Shown here piece after piece: positions 1-10,144 of a stretch of DNA of 64,000 bases. The stretch spans positions 62,001-126,000 of the forward strand of contig JADNYJ010000077.1 in the NCBI GenBank assembly GCA_015501075.1, read 5' to 3'. Below the pieces are notes generated by a model. It did not search any database. It was not told the origin of the DNA and saw nothing but the letters and a program-made list of their open reading frames with translations. Positions within the stretch are counted from its first letter, which is position 1; the number at the start of each line of letters is the position of its first letter. The translations under genes and the position numbers were made by a program. The DNA is from Gymnopilus junonius. Taxonomy: Eukaryota > Basidiomycota > Agaricomycetes > Agaricales > Galerinaceae.

Positions 1-849
1 AGTGGGTAGGTGCTTGGAAGGGACATGAGGGATTACACACCAGTCAATGGCTATTCGCCAAGCCAGCTTGATATTTTGCTTGTTTGCTGCAATCAGCTCT
101 TCAGCATGATTCTCAATTGAAATTGACAGGGATTGATGACGAACCTTGCATTTCCTTTCCGATTTTGATCACATATTGGAACGGCATGCGTGCGGTGAAG
201 TTGAAGCATATTGTTTCGAGTATAAGTCGTTCTATGGCCAGGAGGCGCTGTCGGTCATTTTCTACCATCTGGCAAGAAATGGGGAATGCAAGGTGAGACA
301 TGTGGCATCGTTGACTTGAATGAACGTACTGTGGGATCCACTGTGTCAAGGTCGATCTCTCCGCTTGGGTTCTTGGATTTGGCCGCCAGTTCAGGGTATC
401 GGATGGCGTAGGATACTGAGAGGAGTTCACGAGGTTTCTTGAGGGTATCATGTTCCTTTGTTGATACGTAAAGAGCTGCAAGCGCAACTTCCTTCAAATT
501 TTTAACGAAGTCATTAGGTATGAGTGGTGTCATAAGAAAGGAGCATACATTATACTGGAAGTCTTTCCTAGGAAAAAAGAGGTGGAATCGGTGATATAAT
601 GTTTGAGCGGTGGCTATTGTACGCCTTGGACTTGGAATGACGAATATTTAATCTTGAAATAATTCACTGCATAGAAAAGATTGCTCACAATCCAATGCGA
701 GAACCAATTGTCTCGATAAATGCACATGCGTTCTGCCTAACCTTCTCTTCTTGGGTCGCTGTCTGTTTTCCGCGTTGTTTTTCGGAGAGGTATTCAATCT
801 CTGCTGGAGAGAAATAAGGGTGATAGAACTTGGACGACGACGATGGCAT
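1..849 (-). CDS. CTK2: CTD kinase I cyclin subunit (Ctk2-like), C-terminus beyond window
   Basis: Cyclin partner of the CTDK-I kinase, which phosphorylates the RNA polymerase II C-terminal domain. Exons read by eye on the minus strand: 849-689, 630-549, 491-330, 268-145, 86-41, with GT..AG introns of 57-61 nt; the next intron starts at 40 and runs off the edge. Phases join cleanly. The start (ATG at 849) opens a short polar N-terminus followed by the cyclin N-box, including FIETIGSRIGF and LYHRFHLFFPRKDF. Family-typical blocks follow: VALAALYVSTKEHDTLKKPR, YPELAAKSKNPSGEIDLDT and QRLLAIERLILETICFNF, which are diagnostic for the Ctk2 branch rather than cyclin T/K. Only the first cyclin fold and the start of the second are in the window. 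It is divergent from the E2/F-box gene and shares a 356-bp spacer with it. The family call is firm; partner kinase and function are by homology. Confidence 0.9.
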
Positions 850-1205
850 TGCTCTTTGAGAGTGTAACTTTAAGAACCAAAAATAGTCATTATCGCCTTT
901 CTGGGATCACGTGGGTCGGCGGCTCCCTATTTTTGAGTAACATAGTGACATATCTCCATCATCATCCTAGAAAATGATACTGACAATTAATGATCAGACA
1001 ACTATGACTCGGTTCTCGCGAAGGTAGTCTCACTTCTGGTCGTTATGACTCGCACATACGCCTACAAGCGACATCAATACAGCCACACGGAGCCGGCGCA
1101 ATTAAATGAACCTGCGACTATAAATGATCGACACTTTCGTTGTTTCGAGTTCAAGGACCTCCCAACAAGAGAACTTTTTGGAAGCATCGTCCTCGAATAC
1201 TCAAG
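850..1205. promoter_or_regulatory. shared divergent promoter region
   Basis: 356 bp between the start codons of the CTK2-like cyclin (minus) and the E2/F-box gene (plus). No open frame with family character is present. It must hold the 5' untranslated regions and promoters of both genes. I see no convincing TATA box. Confidence 0.5.
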
Positions 1206-3516
1206 ATGTCTACTCACCGTCTGCTTACTCGCCTACGGCAAGACCTTGCAGAGCTGCAGGACAGCCCGTATCCTGGAGTTGCCGTCTTCACTGACGATGC
1301 GAACTTTAGGAAACTCTGCCTCGTTTTAACACCTCCGAGTGGACCTTGGAAAGGTCTAGCTCTGCACTTTGATGTTGACTTACCACAAGACTGGGTGCGT
1401 CGCCTTCCCCGCCTTTCAAATTGTGGAATCACCTGCTAAATTTATTTATTAGCCTGCCGTCCCGCCCAAGGTGTCTTCAAGTGTATGGGGAATAGAACAT
1501 CCTAACCTCTTCGGCGGTTATATCTGCTGTGATCTGTTGAAACCAGTTGAATATGCATCCTACTCCGAAGGCTATACTGGAGGGTATGCTCTATTTTAAC
1601 AATCATAATTGGCTTAAATTCTTAATTATTTTTCACTTAGTTACTCTCCAGCGTTGAGACTCCGTGGTCTCTTTCTTCAGTTCTTGACATTCTTCTCCAG
1701 TACCAAGGTCTGTTAACAAGCTAATGTATTATCGACTGTACCTCACTCTTGCCAAATCTAGGTTGAGCAAGACTTTGGTGGCCACTACGTTATCGGGGAC
1801 TACTTTCTCACTTGCTATCTTCCCGAGTCCGTAATGTCGGCTAGACCGCACTGGCCTCCATATAGCGGCAATTGTAGTTGCGTCTATGCATCACATCAGG
1901 ATGAGTATCGACAGTTGTGGGAGTCTGAGCAGGCACAAGAAACTATCCTTAGAACTTGCAAACTCGGACATTCAGGAGAGATAGCCACGGACTTTGTCAA
2001 AGGCAGTTGTTCCTCGACTCAGCGCCTGCACAAAATCGTATGGACTAACTACCGGTGGACCGACACTCTGGAGCGAATTTCGAAGTGGCAATGCAAGACT
2101 TGTCATTATGGATCCCCTGAACACCCGTATATTCGAGATATCGCGCAATTCGAAGAGCAAAACCTCGTATCTGCCCTTCTACAACCTCCTGATGTATGCA
2201 AATTGGACATTTTGAATGACGACGTTCTTAGTCACCTATCTTCTTACCTTCCTTCAGAGAGTGTCATTTCTCTATCGAATGCATATCCACGGTTCCGCAA
2301 AATAGTCACTCATCTCCACGTCCTCCTGCGCCGGGAGCTTAATTGCTTTTTCCTTCGGACACCTCTCAACGACTCGATACTCGGAATTGGCATTAACTTG
2401 GACAAAGGTGCTCGGACACTGTCTTCTGATTTTGACTGGCTCAGCATGGAGGCGTTTGACACCTTCAGGGTCCGCATTAGCATACAGAAGCGGGATTTCG
2501 GATTCTTCCTCCCCTTGGCTTTCAATCGCGCTCACTTTGACAGGGCTTGGGCGGATATTTGCAAGCGGCTTACTACTCTCGATGCGGCGGTCTACAAGGC
2601 TGAGCTTGCTCTAACTGAAAGGACAAGACGACCTTCGAATAGGCGCACAGGCCCCCCTGCGAATCCTTATCAAGCAGTCGAAGTCCTCTACCGCATGATG
2701 AACAACATTGTTGTTTCTCTCATGAAGTCTTGCGACGATATGGATCTGGCAAGTAGGAAGAGTCGCCAAAGAGTGACACTCCTTCTCGCATCGGAGAAAG
2801 CAGTGATTTCCTACTGCCACTTATTCCACCTCCTTATTCGCCTTTGTGGGCGCACTCCTATCATTCTTCAGGAAGCGACGAATAAGCTGCGAGCCTTCAT
2901 CGATAAACCCTTCACACGGAACAAGAAGCGCACACCTGACATGGGCGAGCTTATAGTCCTCATCACTCTCGTTCTGGTTCTACCTCCCGTTGACCTAAAA
3001 CGTCCATTAAAATGGGAAGACATATGCGGCAAGTTCCTTGAGGAGGCCATCACGCGGAACGTCCGTTGGATACTGGATGCCAGTCCAGAACTCGAGGTCC
3101 TGGAGGTTGGTGCGAACGACTACCGATTGGAAACCACATTCAACAATTCCAAAACAAGCCTTCAGTTGATCATGTTCCAGATCAGCTTCCTTAGGATGTT
3201 CATCCAAACCTACTCTGCCGACCTCTCGCTTTTGGACGACAATTATGGGTTTGCCGCTAAGGAGTTGCCTGAGCGTATGGTTTCTGAAATCAAGCAGATT
3301 TATGCAGTCGATACATGGCCTCGGTTTTTTCAGCGCGTTCAATTCGCCAAGGGACTTAGGTTCTCCAAGGCGATCTTTTCTGATATGTTGAGGGAGACTG
3401 TGATCGAGAGTGGGCGTCGTGGGTACCATAGGCCCTGTGGGGACCAGAAACATGTGCAGTTGAGGCGCGAAAGGGCTGCTCTTGAGAACGAATATAATCT
3501 TTCTCGCGAAAAGTAA
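1206..3516 (+). CDS. E2 ubiquitin-conjugating-like plus F-box protein
   Basis: Predicted 713 aa, exons 1206-1394, 1453-1583, 1641-1707 and 1762-3516, all in phase. Residues about 1-130 look like an E2 (UBC) fold: LTPPSGPWKGLALHFDVDLP, then PPKVSSSVWGIEHPNLFGG with the E2 HPN triad, then YICCDLL, which places a cysteine where E2 enzymes carry the catalytic one, then LRLRGLFLQFLTFF. A second region near residues 325-365 (DILNDDVLSHLSSYLPSESV) is an F-box, the Skp1-binding element of SCF ubiquitin ligases. The long C-terminus has no motif I recognise. This arrangement occurs in agaricomycete proteins; a role in targeted ubiquitination is inferred. Whether the cysteine is active is unknown. The start was chosen because it opens the E2 fold and no in-frame upstream ATG adds conserved sequence. 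Confidence 0.82.
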
Positions 3517-3754
3517 TCTACAATTGCTTGAACTTAGTGATCATATAATAAAATTGCATTTTTTTTACTTCATGTAGCCCGCTATACACGCCAGTAATTT
3601 CCTTGTCCTACTCTGAATTTAAATTTGTATTCATGGCAAAGCATGTACAAGAAGGAAAATACCAAGCACAATACATTAAGATGTTTGACTTCAGGATCCT
3701 TAAATATCAAGAACAAGAGAAAGGAGTGAAGGAGCGGCTCTGCCAAAAAAAAAA

Positions 3755-5450
3755 TCACGACTGTCCTTTGCCGGTTTCATCACGGATACCACCCTCCGCG
3801 AAATTCAAGATGCCAGCAGCATCCAAGCTATTTACGACAGCCTCAGCCTCAGTAACGTCCATCTCACCCAAAACTTGGTTGACACCGTCAAGGCCCCCTG
3901 ATTTGAGCGCCTCTTGCAGTTCGGGAGAGTAGCCACTGAAGATATCCCAGCGGAATTGGAGAGCCTTGCGAACATCTTCGACCTTCAAATCTTCTGTGCC
4001 TGGTCCTTCTAGGACGAGATCTTCGGGAGGAGGACCATCTGGCACGTTGAAAGAGATGGTCTGATTCGGGTTTTCGGGTACGAGTTGAATTTGTTCTCGA
4101 CCTTGCCTTGCTTCCTCCTCTGAGATCTTAACACGGTTCACGATGTGCCGGTAGGTATTCTCGACGTCGTCGACAAACACCCTGATGGCACGTTTGTCGC
4201 CTGTGATCATCCTAGATATAGAGATTCAATAATCTAGCCTTTATTGATACTTTGTAACTCAAATAAACATACTTCTTGAAGAAAAGGCCAACGCCATCAC
4301 GACCTAACTTCTCGCAGTATTGAATGAGCAGACTTTGGTGAACGCATTGTTTGGCATATTTTGACTTTCCCTCGGTCTGAGCTGTAAACGCGGCGACCAA
4401 AAGAGCGTCTGACGCTCCAGGCACGTAGACATCACGGTGATTTTGGATGAACTGGAAGGATTTCTCGTAATCTCCGACCGACAGTTTCGAGAAAGCCTCC
4501 AGGGAGGGTGTTAGTTCTGGTAATTCTTCCTCTTCCTCGTTGTCGTCATTCTTGGATGGGGCCGTACTGCTTGTTGAAGCTTCGGTCTCCTTTGGATTTA
4601 ATACTTCGATAGTTGTTTCTGTTGCCTTCGTCGTCTTTTTCTCGGGTTTGGTGGTGGGAACAGGTGCTGGAGCTGGTAGAGGAGGAACGTACTACAGAGG
4701 ACAAGAAATCAGTACAACATTACAGTCCAGTCAACGCAGTGAAGCGCGAAATCACCTTGCTCGAGAAACCTTCGTGAATATCTTCCGAAGTGATATGTTT
4801 CTTCTGCTCAGCAATTTGCTCCTCCAATTCTTTCTGGTCCCTTTCAATCGTCTCCGTGAGCTGCTTGACATGGATTACCATCTCAGCAGCCAATTCCTTT
4901 GCGAGCCTCTCGTCCTTGTTTGCGTCAAGGACACCGGTATCCTTAACTCTTTCCTTCGATTTCTCTCCAACCATGTTCAACAAGCTCAAGAGCATGCCAT
5001 CGTAAGTGTGTTCCAGCTTGGAGGGGTCATTTCCTGGTGGACAATCGCGAGATGGATTTGTGGTGAGTTGTTCAACCAGGTTACTAAAATACTTTGTCGC
5101 AGGTGTGGAAGAGGATGATTTGGTTAGGGTATTTGCGATTTCCGTAATTCGTGGTAAGAGGATTTTGTTGCAGGCGATCTGCGCTTCAAGGGTTTGGATC
5201 TTATGCTTGCGGGCTTCTCTCTTCTCGTGAATATCGCGTTGTTTCCATCTATGAACAGATCAGCCTGCCTGTATCTCAGATGGACGAGCGATATGAACCT
5301 GATCAGAGATTTCTTGTCGACATTTGGGTGTCCTTCGATGTCAGAGTCATCAGATAACTAGATCGTCGAAGTTTTTCAATGTACATCGCCCCTGTTAATG
5401 AACAGCACACTGACCTCAAGCTGGTCCCACTTAGAGTAGTTCAGGGACAT
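3755..5450 (-). CDS. CDC37: Hsp90 co-chaperone Cdc37
   Basis: Kinase-specific co-chaperone that loads protein kinases on Hsp90 in the cytosol. Exons on the minus strand: 5450-5415, 5357-5299, 5248-4756, 4691-4273 and 4211-3755, giving 487 aa. The first residues MSLNYSKWDQLELSDDSDIE carry the conserved serine in a CK2 context (DDSD) that the family needs. The N-terminal kinase-binding coiled coil follows (WKQRDIHEKREARKHK), then the middle Hsp90-binding domain (CPPGNDPSKLEHTYDGMLLS) and a C-terminal domain ending in an acidic tail. An unusual proline- and glutamate-rich insert lies around residues 195-250. The first intron interrupts codons right after the conserved N-terminus, which makes the short first exon easy to miss. 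All junctions keep frame. Convergent with the E2/F-box gene (238 bp apart). Confidence 0.95.
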
Positions 5451-6052
5451 GGTTGTGTGCGATGTCGAGAATAAAAGGTCTTTCGAAGAAGGTGCAGTGT
5501 GTCAGACCTGACAGACAGATAGAAGTGTAGAAGCGTTTATTCTTATACTCGAGCGTCACGGTTGCCGTTGCACTCTAGCCCCATAGACGCGGATCGAAAC
5601 TTCTGGAATAGGTTTGACGGCGATAAATTCAGCATTCTTCCTTCACAGTAAGATAGTATATGGCATTCTGTACATAATATCCACCGCTTAGATACGTATG
5701 TATATACGCCGCCGCAGGAAGGCTGGATCTAGCCGATGCATGTGATCCGTCGCGTACGTACCAATCTGGGTCGCGACATGCACAGCGTTATTTCTCCAAT
5801 ACTCTGGAAGTTAGTATAAAGTCGGATAAATGACAAGAGTGGCGAGATTGAACCCGGCTTATGAAAGGGTTTACCCCCCAATAGAGTGGGTATCCAAAGA
5901 AGGAAAAAAGAGAAAAAGCGCGAGAAAAGAAGAAAAACAAGAAGGATTTCAAGACTTTTCCTTCTGAAAAATAAGCCTCTCTTATTAGTTGCACCCTTGT
6001 CAATATTGTAGTATTTTTAATTATGAGCACGAATTTCTAAGAAAAAAAATCT

Positions 6053-6065
6053 TGCGCTTCGCGCG
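6053..6065 (-). repeat. GC-rich hairpin, same family as those at 49.1-49.35 kb
   Basis: On the minus strand the core is GCGC-GAA-GCGC, a perfect 4-bp stem with a GAA loop, plus a possible wobble pair outside. The same core occurs three times inside the inverted-repeat element at 48728-49521. It sits next to an A/T run, as do the other copies. Confidence 0.5.
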
Positions 6066-6417
6066 TAATGTGGAGGCAGCCGGATGGATTTCCTGGCTCA
6101 GAAATAATTAGATTAACGGAGAGGACTTCCTTGATTTTTTTATAAATATATTGAAATAACATTTTTACACGGGTGTAGCTGGCGGCGATGCCAATTAAGA
6201 GCTGCAAGACGCTCAAGCGATGTCTGATCCAGGAGATCAGGAGTCCGGCTGGACAGATTAAAGCAAAAAATTGACCTAATTTACAGTACAAATATATATT
6301 AGGTGATTGGAATTATTATAGCAATATTGAAACATGTAGACGATGGGTAAACCCCCTGCAGAGCGCCAAAGGTACCAGGAGCAGTGGCAGCTAACCGTGA
6401 GATCGTGGCTGTGAAAT

Positions 6418-6627
6418 GGCAGGTAACATATGGCCGTGGCAGGTAACATTTCTCTTAATTACTGTAGATCTAGGGACTGGATTAAAATTATGAAGCTCCC
6501 ATTCGTTTTAATTTATGCCCTTACATCTAATTCATTTTTTTCAGAATAATAAAATAAAGTTTGGGTGAACGAGAGGTCAAATACTTCGTTCACGGCATCT
6601 GCCGGGCAGGTAACATGGCAGGTAACA
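6418..6627. repeat. four copies of 11-mer GGCAGGTAACA
   Basis: Exact copies at 6418-6428, 6438-6448, 6605-6615 and 6617-6627, with a degenerate copy (GGCAGCTAACC) near 6387. They come in two close pairs with 20- and 12-bp periods. Such clustered short direct repeats resemble subterminal repeats of DNA transposons, but no matching terminal inverted repeats were found. Confidence 0.6.
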
Positions 6628-6937
6628 ACCCACTCGATTGGGCGGTGAACCTATGAAAACCTATGAAAGCGCCTCTTTCCCCTTTTTTTCAGGGATATTC
6701 ATTAGCCAGCACCTGTCAATGGATTTGATGTTAATGGCCTCCCAACTTTGTGGTAGTCAAGAGCTGGAAGGTGACAGTGTTCACAAAATACCGCGTACGT
6801 GAGCCGAATGAGAAAAGGTCTTAATGACGAAAAAGATCGATATTTTACCATCAAAGCGATGAGCTCCGACAAGACAGCAATATCTATCCATATTTTCATA
6901 GCTCTAAATTGGAATTTTGCTCCATAGGGTTCGAACA

Positions 6938-8567
6938 CTAGTTGAGTTTAAAGTTCCACCGACCTAGCGCCAATTATTCAATTCCGGGGAGCAAAGGGGA
7001 AGAAAACTCTGCGTGAACGTACATTCATCAAAGTAATCGTATCTCCATGTCGTGTTCATGTATCCGGTGAAATCGATCCAGGTCGATCGCTCTGTGGCAT
7101 TCTTGAGAACGTCTTCGATCTTGACGGTGTCTGAAATAACCACGAGTAAATAAGTGGAGAAGGTCATGCAGGAGTAAGGAGTGTACATTTCTTGTGTTTT
7201 CCGCCCTTTGGATTAGCCAGAGGAGCACGCTGCGATGATATTAGATGGGATGCAAGGTGCAGCGAGTTGTCAGACCCACTCTCGTCTTGTAGTTGAACCA
7301 AATATACCCCGTAGCAAAGAGCTGAATGCGACCATGAGCGGGTGTGAGGCATTGTTGCTCAAGGATCTTAATAGGAATAATCCGCAGTTATTAGAAGGGT
7401 GATTTCAAATAATTGCTTTGCCTCACTGTTCCGATACACGTTTTATCATTAACTTGCGTTAAATCATTGTTCCTATAGGTTATATTCGTGGCCACTGTGA
7501 AGAAGCTATAATGGAGAGCATAAGAATCAATAATCATTTTGTGTTCCACCATTTCAGAACACCGACCTATTATACGGCGCATTGATGAACTCTCCAACGG
7601 TGGTTATCGACTCTAAATGAAGCTTGGTGATGTTTGGCATTTGAAACTTCCCAGAGAAGAACTCGGCGTGAGCGGCGGTGGTGACATCTGCAAAAGAAAA
7701 TGAACAGGGTCAAAGGAGTGTAACGAACAGAAATATATCAGATCGCACTAGTGATGTTCCAAACTCCAGTGTTAGTGTAACCCTCATTGATCCTAACCTG
7801 TGTCCCTCCCTTAGTCACTGGAGGAATATCTTTCCTTTGTTCCGTGCAGTTGGATGGACCTAATGACATAGATTTGCCCTTAGGTTCTTCCGCAGATGCA
7901 GTGAAGAGGGGAGGACTAACCGGTCGACGTGACATTGATTGGGTCAGCAACGCACATTGTTGCAGGCTTGTCTTTGTACTTTAGCGATGAAAATGTCAAT
8001 GGAATTACAAACAAGTAAATCAGGACAGGAACTTACGCCAGTTGGGTTGATCTCAATCGTCCAGTCACCTTCACCCCATGTCGAGCGGGCATATTGCAGG
8101 AGCTTTGGCCATCCAGGAACTATCGAAGGAAGTGTGAGTGATAACATGTTCGGTCTCCCGGGAGGTATGAGGCATTGAGACCAACGTACGAGACTCCGCA
8201 TCATCCAAGTCCAATCTTGAACACGGACTGGCAGTTGGCCCTCTGCGTACGAGCTCCGGGGTTTCGAATGATCGTTGGCTCAAGCCCTCCTACAAAGAAT
8301 AGTGTACTTGAATAACCAGTGTAGTCTAACGAATGTACCGCTCACTGAGTCGAAAGCAAGGTTACCCCTCCTGAAATTACCACGAGGGCGGGGAAGAGCA
8401 TGAACAGCATTTAGAGCAAGAAGCAAGATAGATATCTGTAGAAATTGAATTAGCTCTCTGAATATCCCGACATGATATTGGCAGACAGAAGGAGGCAGCA
8501 GGAGTCAAGAATAGATGACGTTCGTCAGTCACAAGAAGGAAGTCAAACGCACATAGCACGAAAGCAT
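6938..8567 (-). CDS. secreted glycoprotein of unknown function
   Basis: Not recognised. A 12-exon model keeps frame throughout and gives 297 aa: 8567-8553, 8435-8346, 8289-8190, 8119-8037, 7978-7921, 7859-7749, 7687-7567, 7505-7454, 7366-7280, 7229-7187, 7130-7023, 6963-6938. The start is supported by a clear signal peptide (MLSCYISILLLALNAVHALP). The mature part has about nine N-glycosylation sequons (NVT, NCT, NIT, NVT, NIT, NRS, NIT, NAT, NTT), few cysteines and no membrane anchor. Blocks such as LPGWPKLLQYARSTWGEGDW, GGTQVRINEGYTNTGVWNIT and HGRIQLFATGYIWFNYKTR look conserved in style, with alternating polar/hydrophobic stretches that suggest beta structure. The first exon (15 nt) is the least certain. 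Function is open. Confidence 0.65.
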
Positions 8568-8813
8568 TGCAGAAACCATACTAAAGAGTCTTTATTGGAT
8601 CGTTCGAATACCAGATTCGACGAATTATCGTCCAGCGATGATGATGGTATGAAGAGAACCAGCTCTGAGCGCTGCATTGCGAGCGGTCCGGAAGCCTCTT
8701 TCACGCTGCTAACCACTCTCTTTCGACGACAAAACGCTTGAATTCGGCATGCACACAATCGTTGAACTGCGAGATGATATCTGCTTTTCAACTGGAAATG
8801 AACCATTCTCAGT

Positions 8814-9801
8814 ATGTCTCGTCCTCGCACCAAAGAAATAATTGAACTAGTAAGTATGTTGATCTCCAATTGTTAAAGCTCGTCTTTTGAATCTATATTT
8901 TTCACATAGGCTTTCCCTTGCTTGAAGTTAACGAAAATCTATTGAGTCAATTAAACGAGGTACCTTCGACTACGGGCCTTCAGAGGTGCACAAGGTATAT
9001 CCTTACGTCTCCCTGGGTTTTCAGGACGGGCGGATAGTCGTTCCTTGGTGCAGCTTGACGTCTACTATCCTCCCAATGCACCAGAAGCCTTGACAGCTCC
9101 TCCAATTCTCGTTTTCTTCTACGGCGGAGGATTTACTCTCGGCTCACCTTCCCCTCCGCCTTCGTTCATAACAACCTTGGCGCATTCTTCGCGTCTCAAG
9201 GTATTCTTACCGTCATACCAGACTACCGCTTGAATCCCACCATCAAGTTTCCTCAGGGCTCAGAAGACGTCATAGGTGCTGCTGAGTGGACAATAAGAGA
9301 TTTACTGAAAGTTCCTCTAAAGTCTTCATTATGGGGCACTCGGCTGGGGGTGTCCATCTTGCAGGTGTCTTGTTCACGCCTGGACTCTTCTCTCGTGCAT
9401 CTCCCGCGATCAGAGGCGTTGTTTTCCTAGGTATCCTTATGACGATTCCTGCAAGTAGACCTCAGTTTTACCCTGCTGCTATCACTTACTACGACAGTCC
9501 GAAAGCGATCAGCAGAAACCAGCCTCTGAGATTATTGCAGCGCTGTACCCAGGAAATTGCTTCAGGCCTTCCTCCAATACGGGCTCTTGCAGCTGGCAGT
9601 GAGCCACGTTATATCCTTACTGGCATGCACGTTTTCGCAGAGGAGCTTAGAAAGAAGGGAGGTGTTATCGAGGAATTTGTCCTGGAAGGTCATGACCATC
9701 TCAGTCCAGTTCTGGCACTTTGCTCTGGTAATGGAGAGGAATGGGACTTGGACATCGTGAAATGGATTTCAACCATTTTGCAAGGCTTTGGCCCCTACTA
9801 G
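8814..9801 (+). CDS. alpha/beta-hydrolase fold-3 esterase, frame interrupted
   Basis: Serine esterase/lipase of the hormone-sensitive-lipase-like group. Visible motifs: FFYGGGF (oxyanion hole, a variant of HGGG), VIPDYRLNP, GHSAGG (nucleophile serine, about 9333) and EGHDHLS near the C-terminus (catalytic histidine). The order and spacing suit a protein of about 300 aa. The frame is broken about four times: at the second exon start (about 8911), near 8961, near 9150 (after FTLGS) and near 9278 (after GAAEW). Each break is repaired by adding one base to a short G or C run. First exon 8814-8849 encodes MSRPRTKEIIEL with a good GTAAGT donor. Either this is a young pseudogene or the consensus has lost homopolymer bases. 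Cellular role and substrate cannot be told. Confidence 0.7.
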
Positions 9802-10144
9802 GACACCAGTCCGGTCAAAACCTAAATTAAACCTCATAATATCATACTTTTTAGACCAGTTCCATCTTTCAAGATGAGTCTGTAAACCTCAAAGCTGCCT
9901 CTTCCCTTTAGATAGTAAAAATGGTGGGTATTACATGATATTGGTATATATGATACAGAAAAGAGCGAAATTGCACGAGTATATGACCTGTGAATGATTA
10001 GATGCAACCCCAAATGTAGAGAGGTTCAACGACTGTTTTAAGAGCAAACCAATAAATCAAGCGGTGTCCATAAAGGTCATGAATGTAACAGGTAGAGGCT
10101 TGGCACCAAGGCTGCAAGTCCGACAAGGAAAGACTGAAAAGATC
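9802..10144. other. spacer between convergent genes
   Basis: 343 bp between the esterase stop and the copper radical oxidase stop. It should hold the two 3' untranslated regions. I see no gene in it. Confidence 0.6.

Larger units (their letters stand above)
5451..6937. other. gene-free spacer with short repeats
   Basis: About 1.5 kb without an open frame of family character; the ORFs here are short and AT-biased. It holds the Cdc37 upstream region, poly-A/T stretches near 5900-6050, a GC-rich hairpin at 6053-6065 like those in the element at 48.7-49.5 kb, and four copies of an 11-mer at 6418-6627. It probably contains decayed repeat sequence. Confidence 0.6.
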
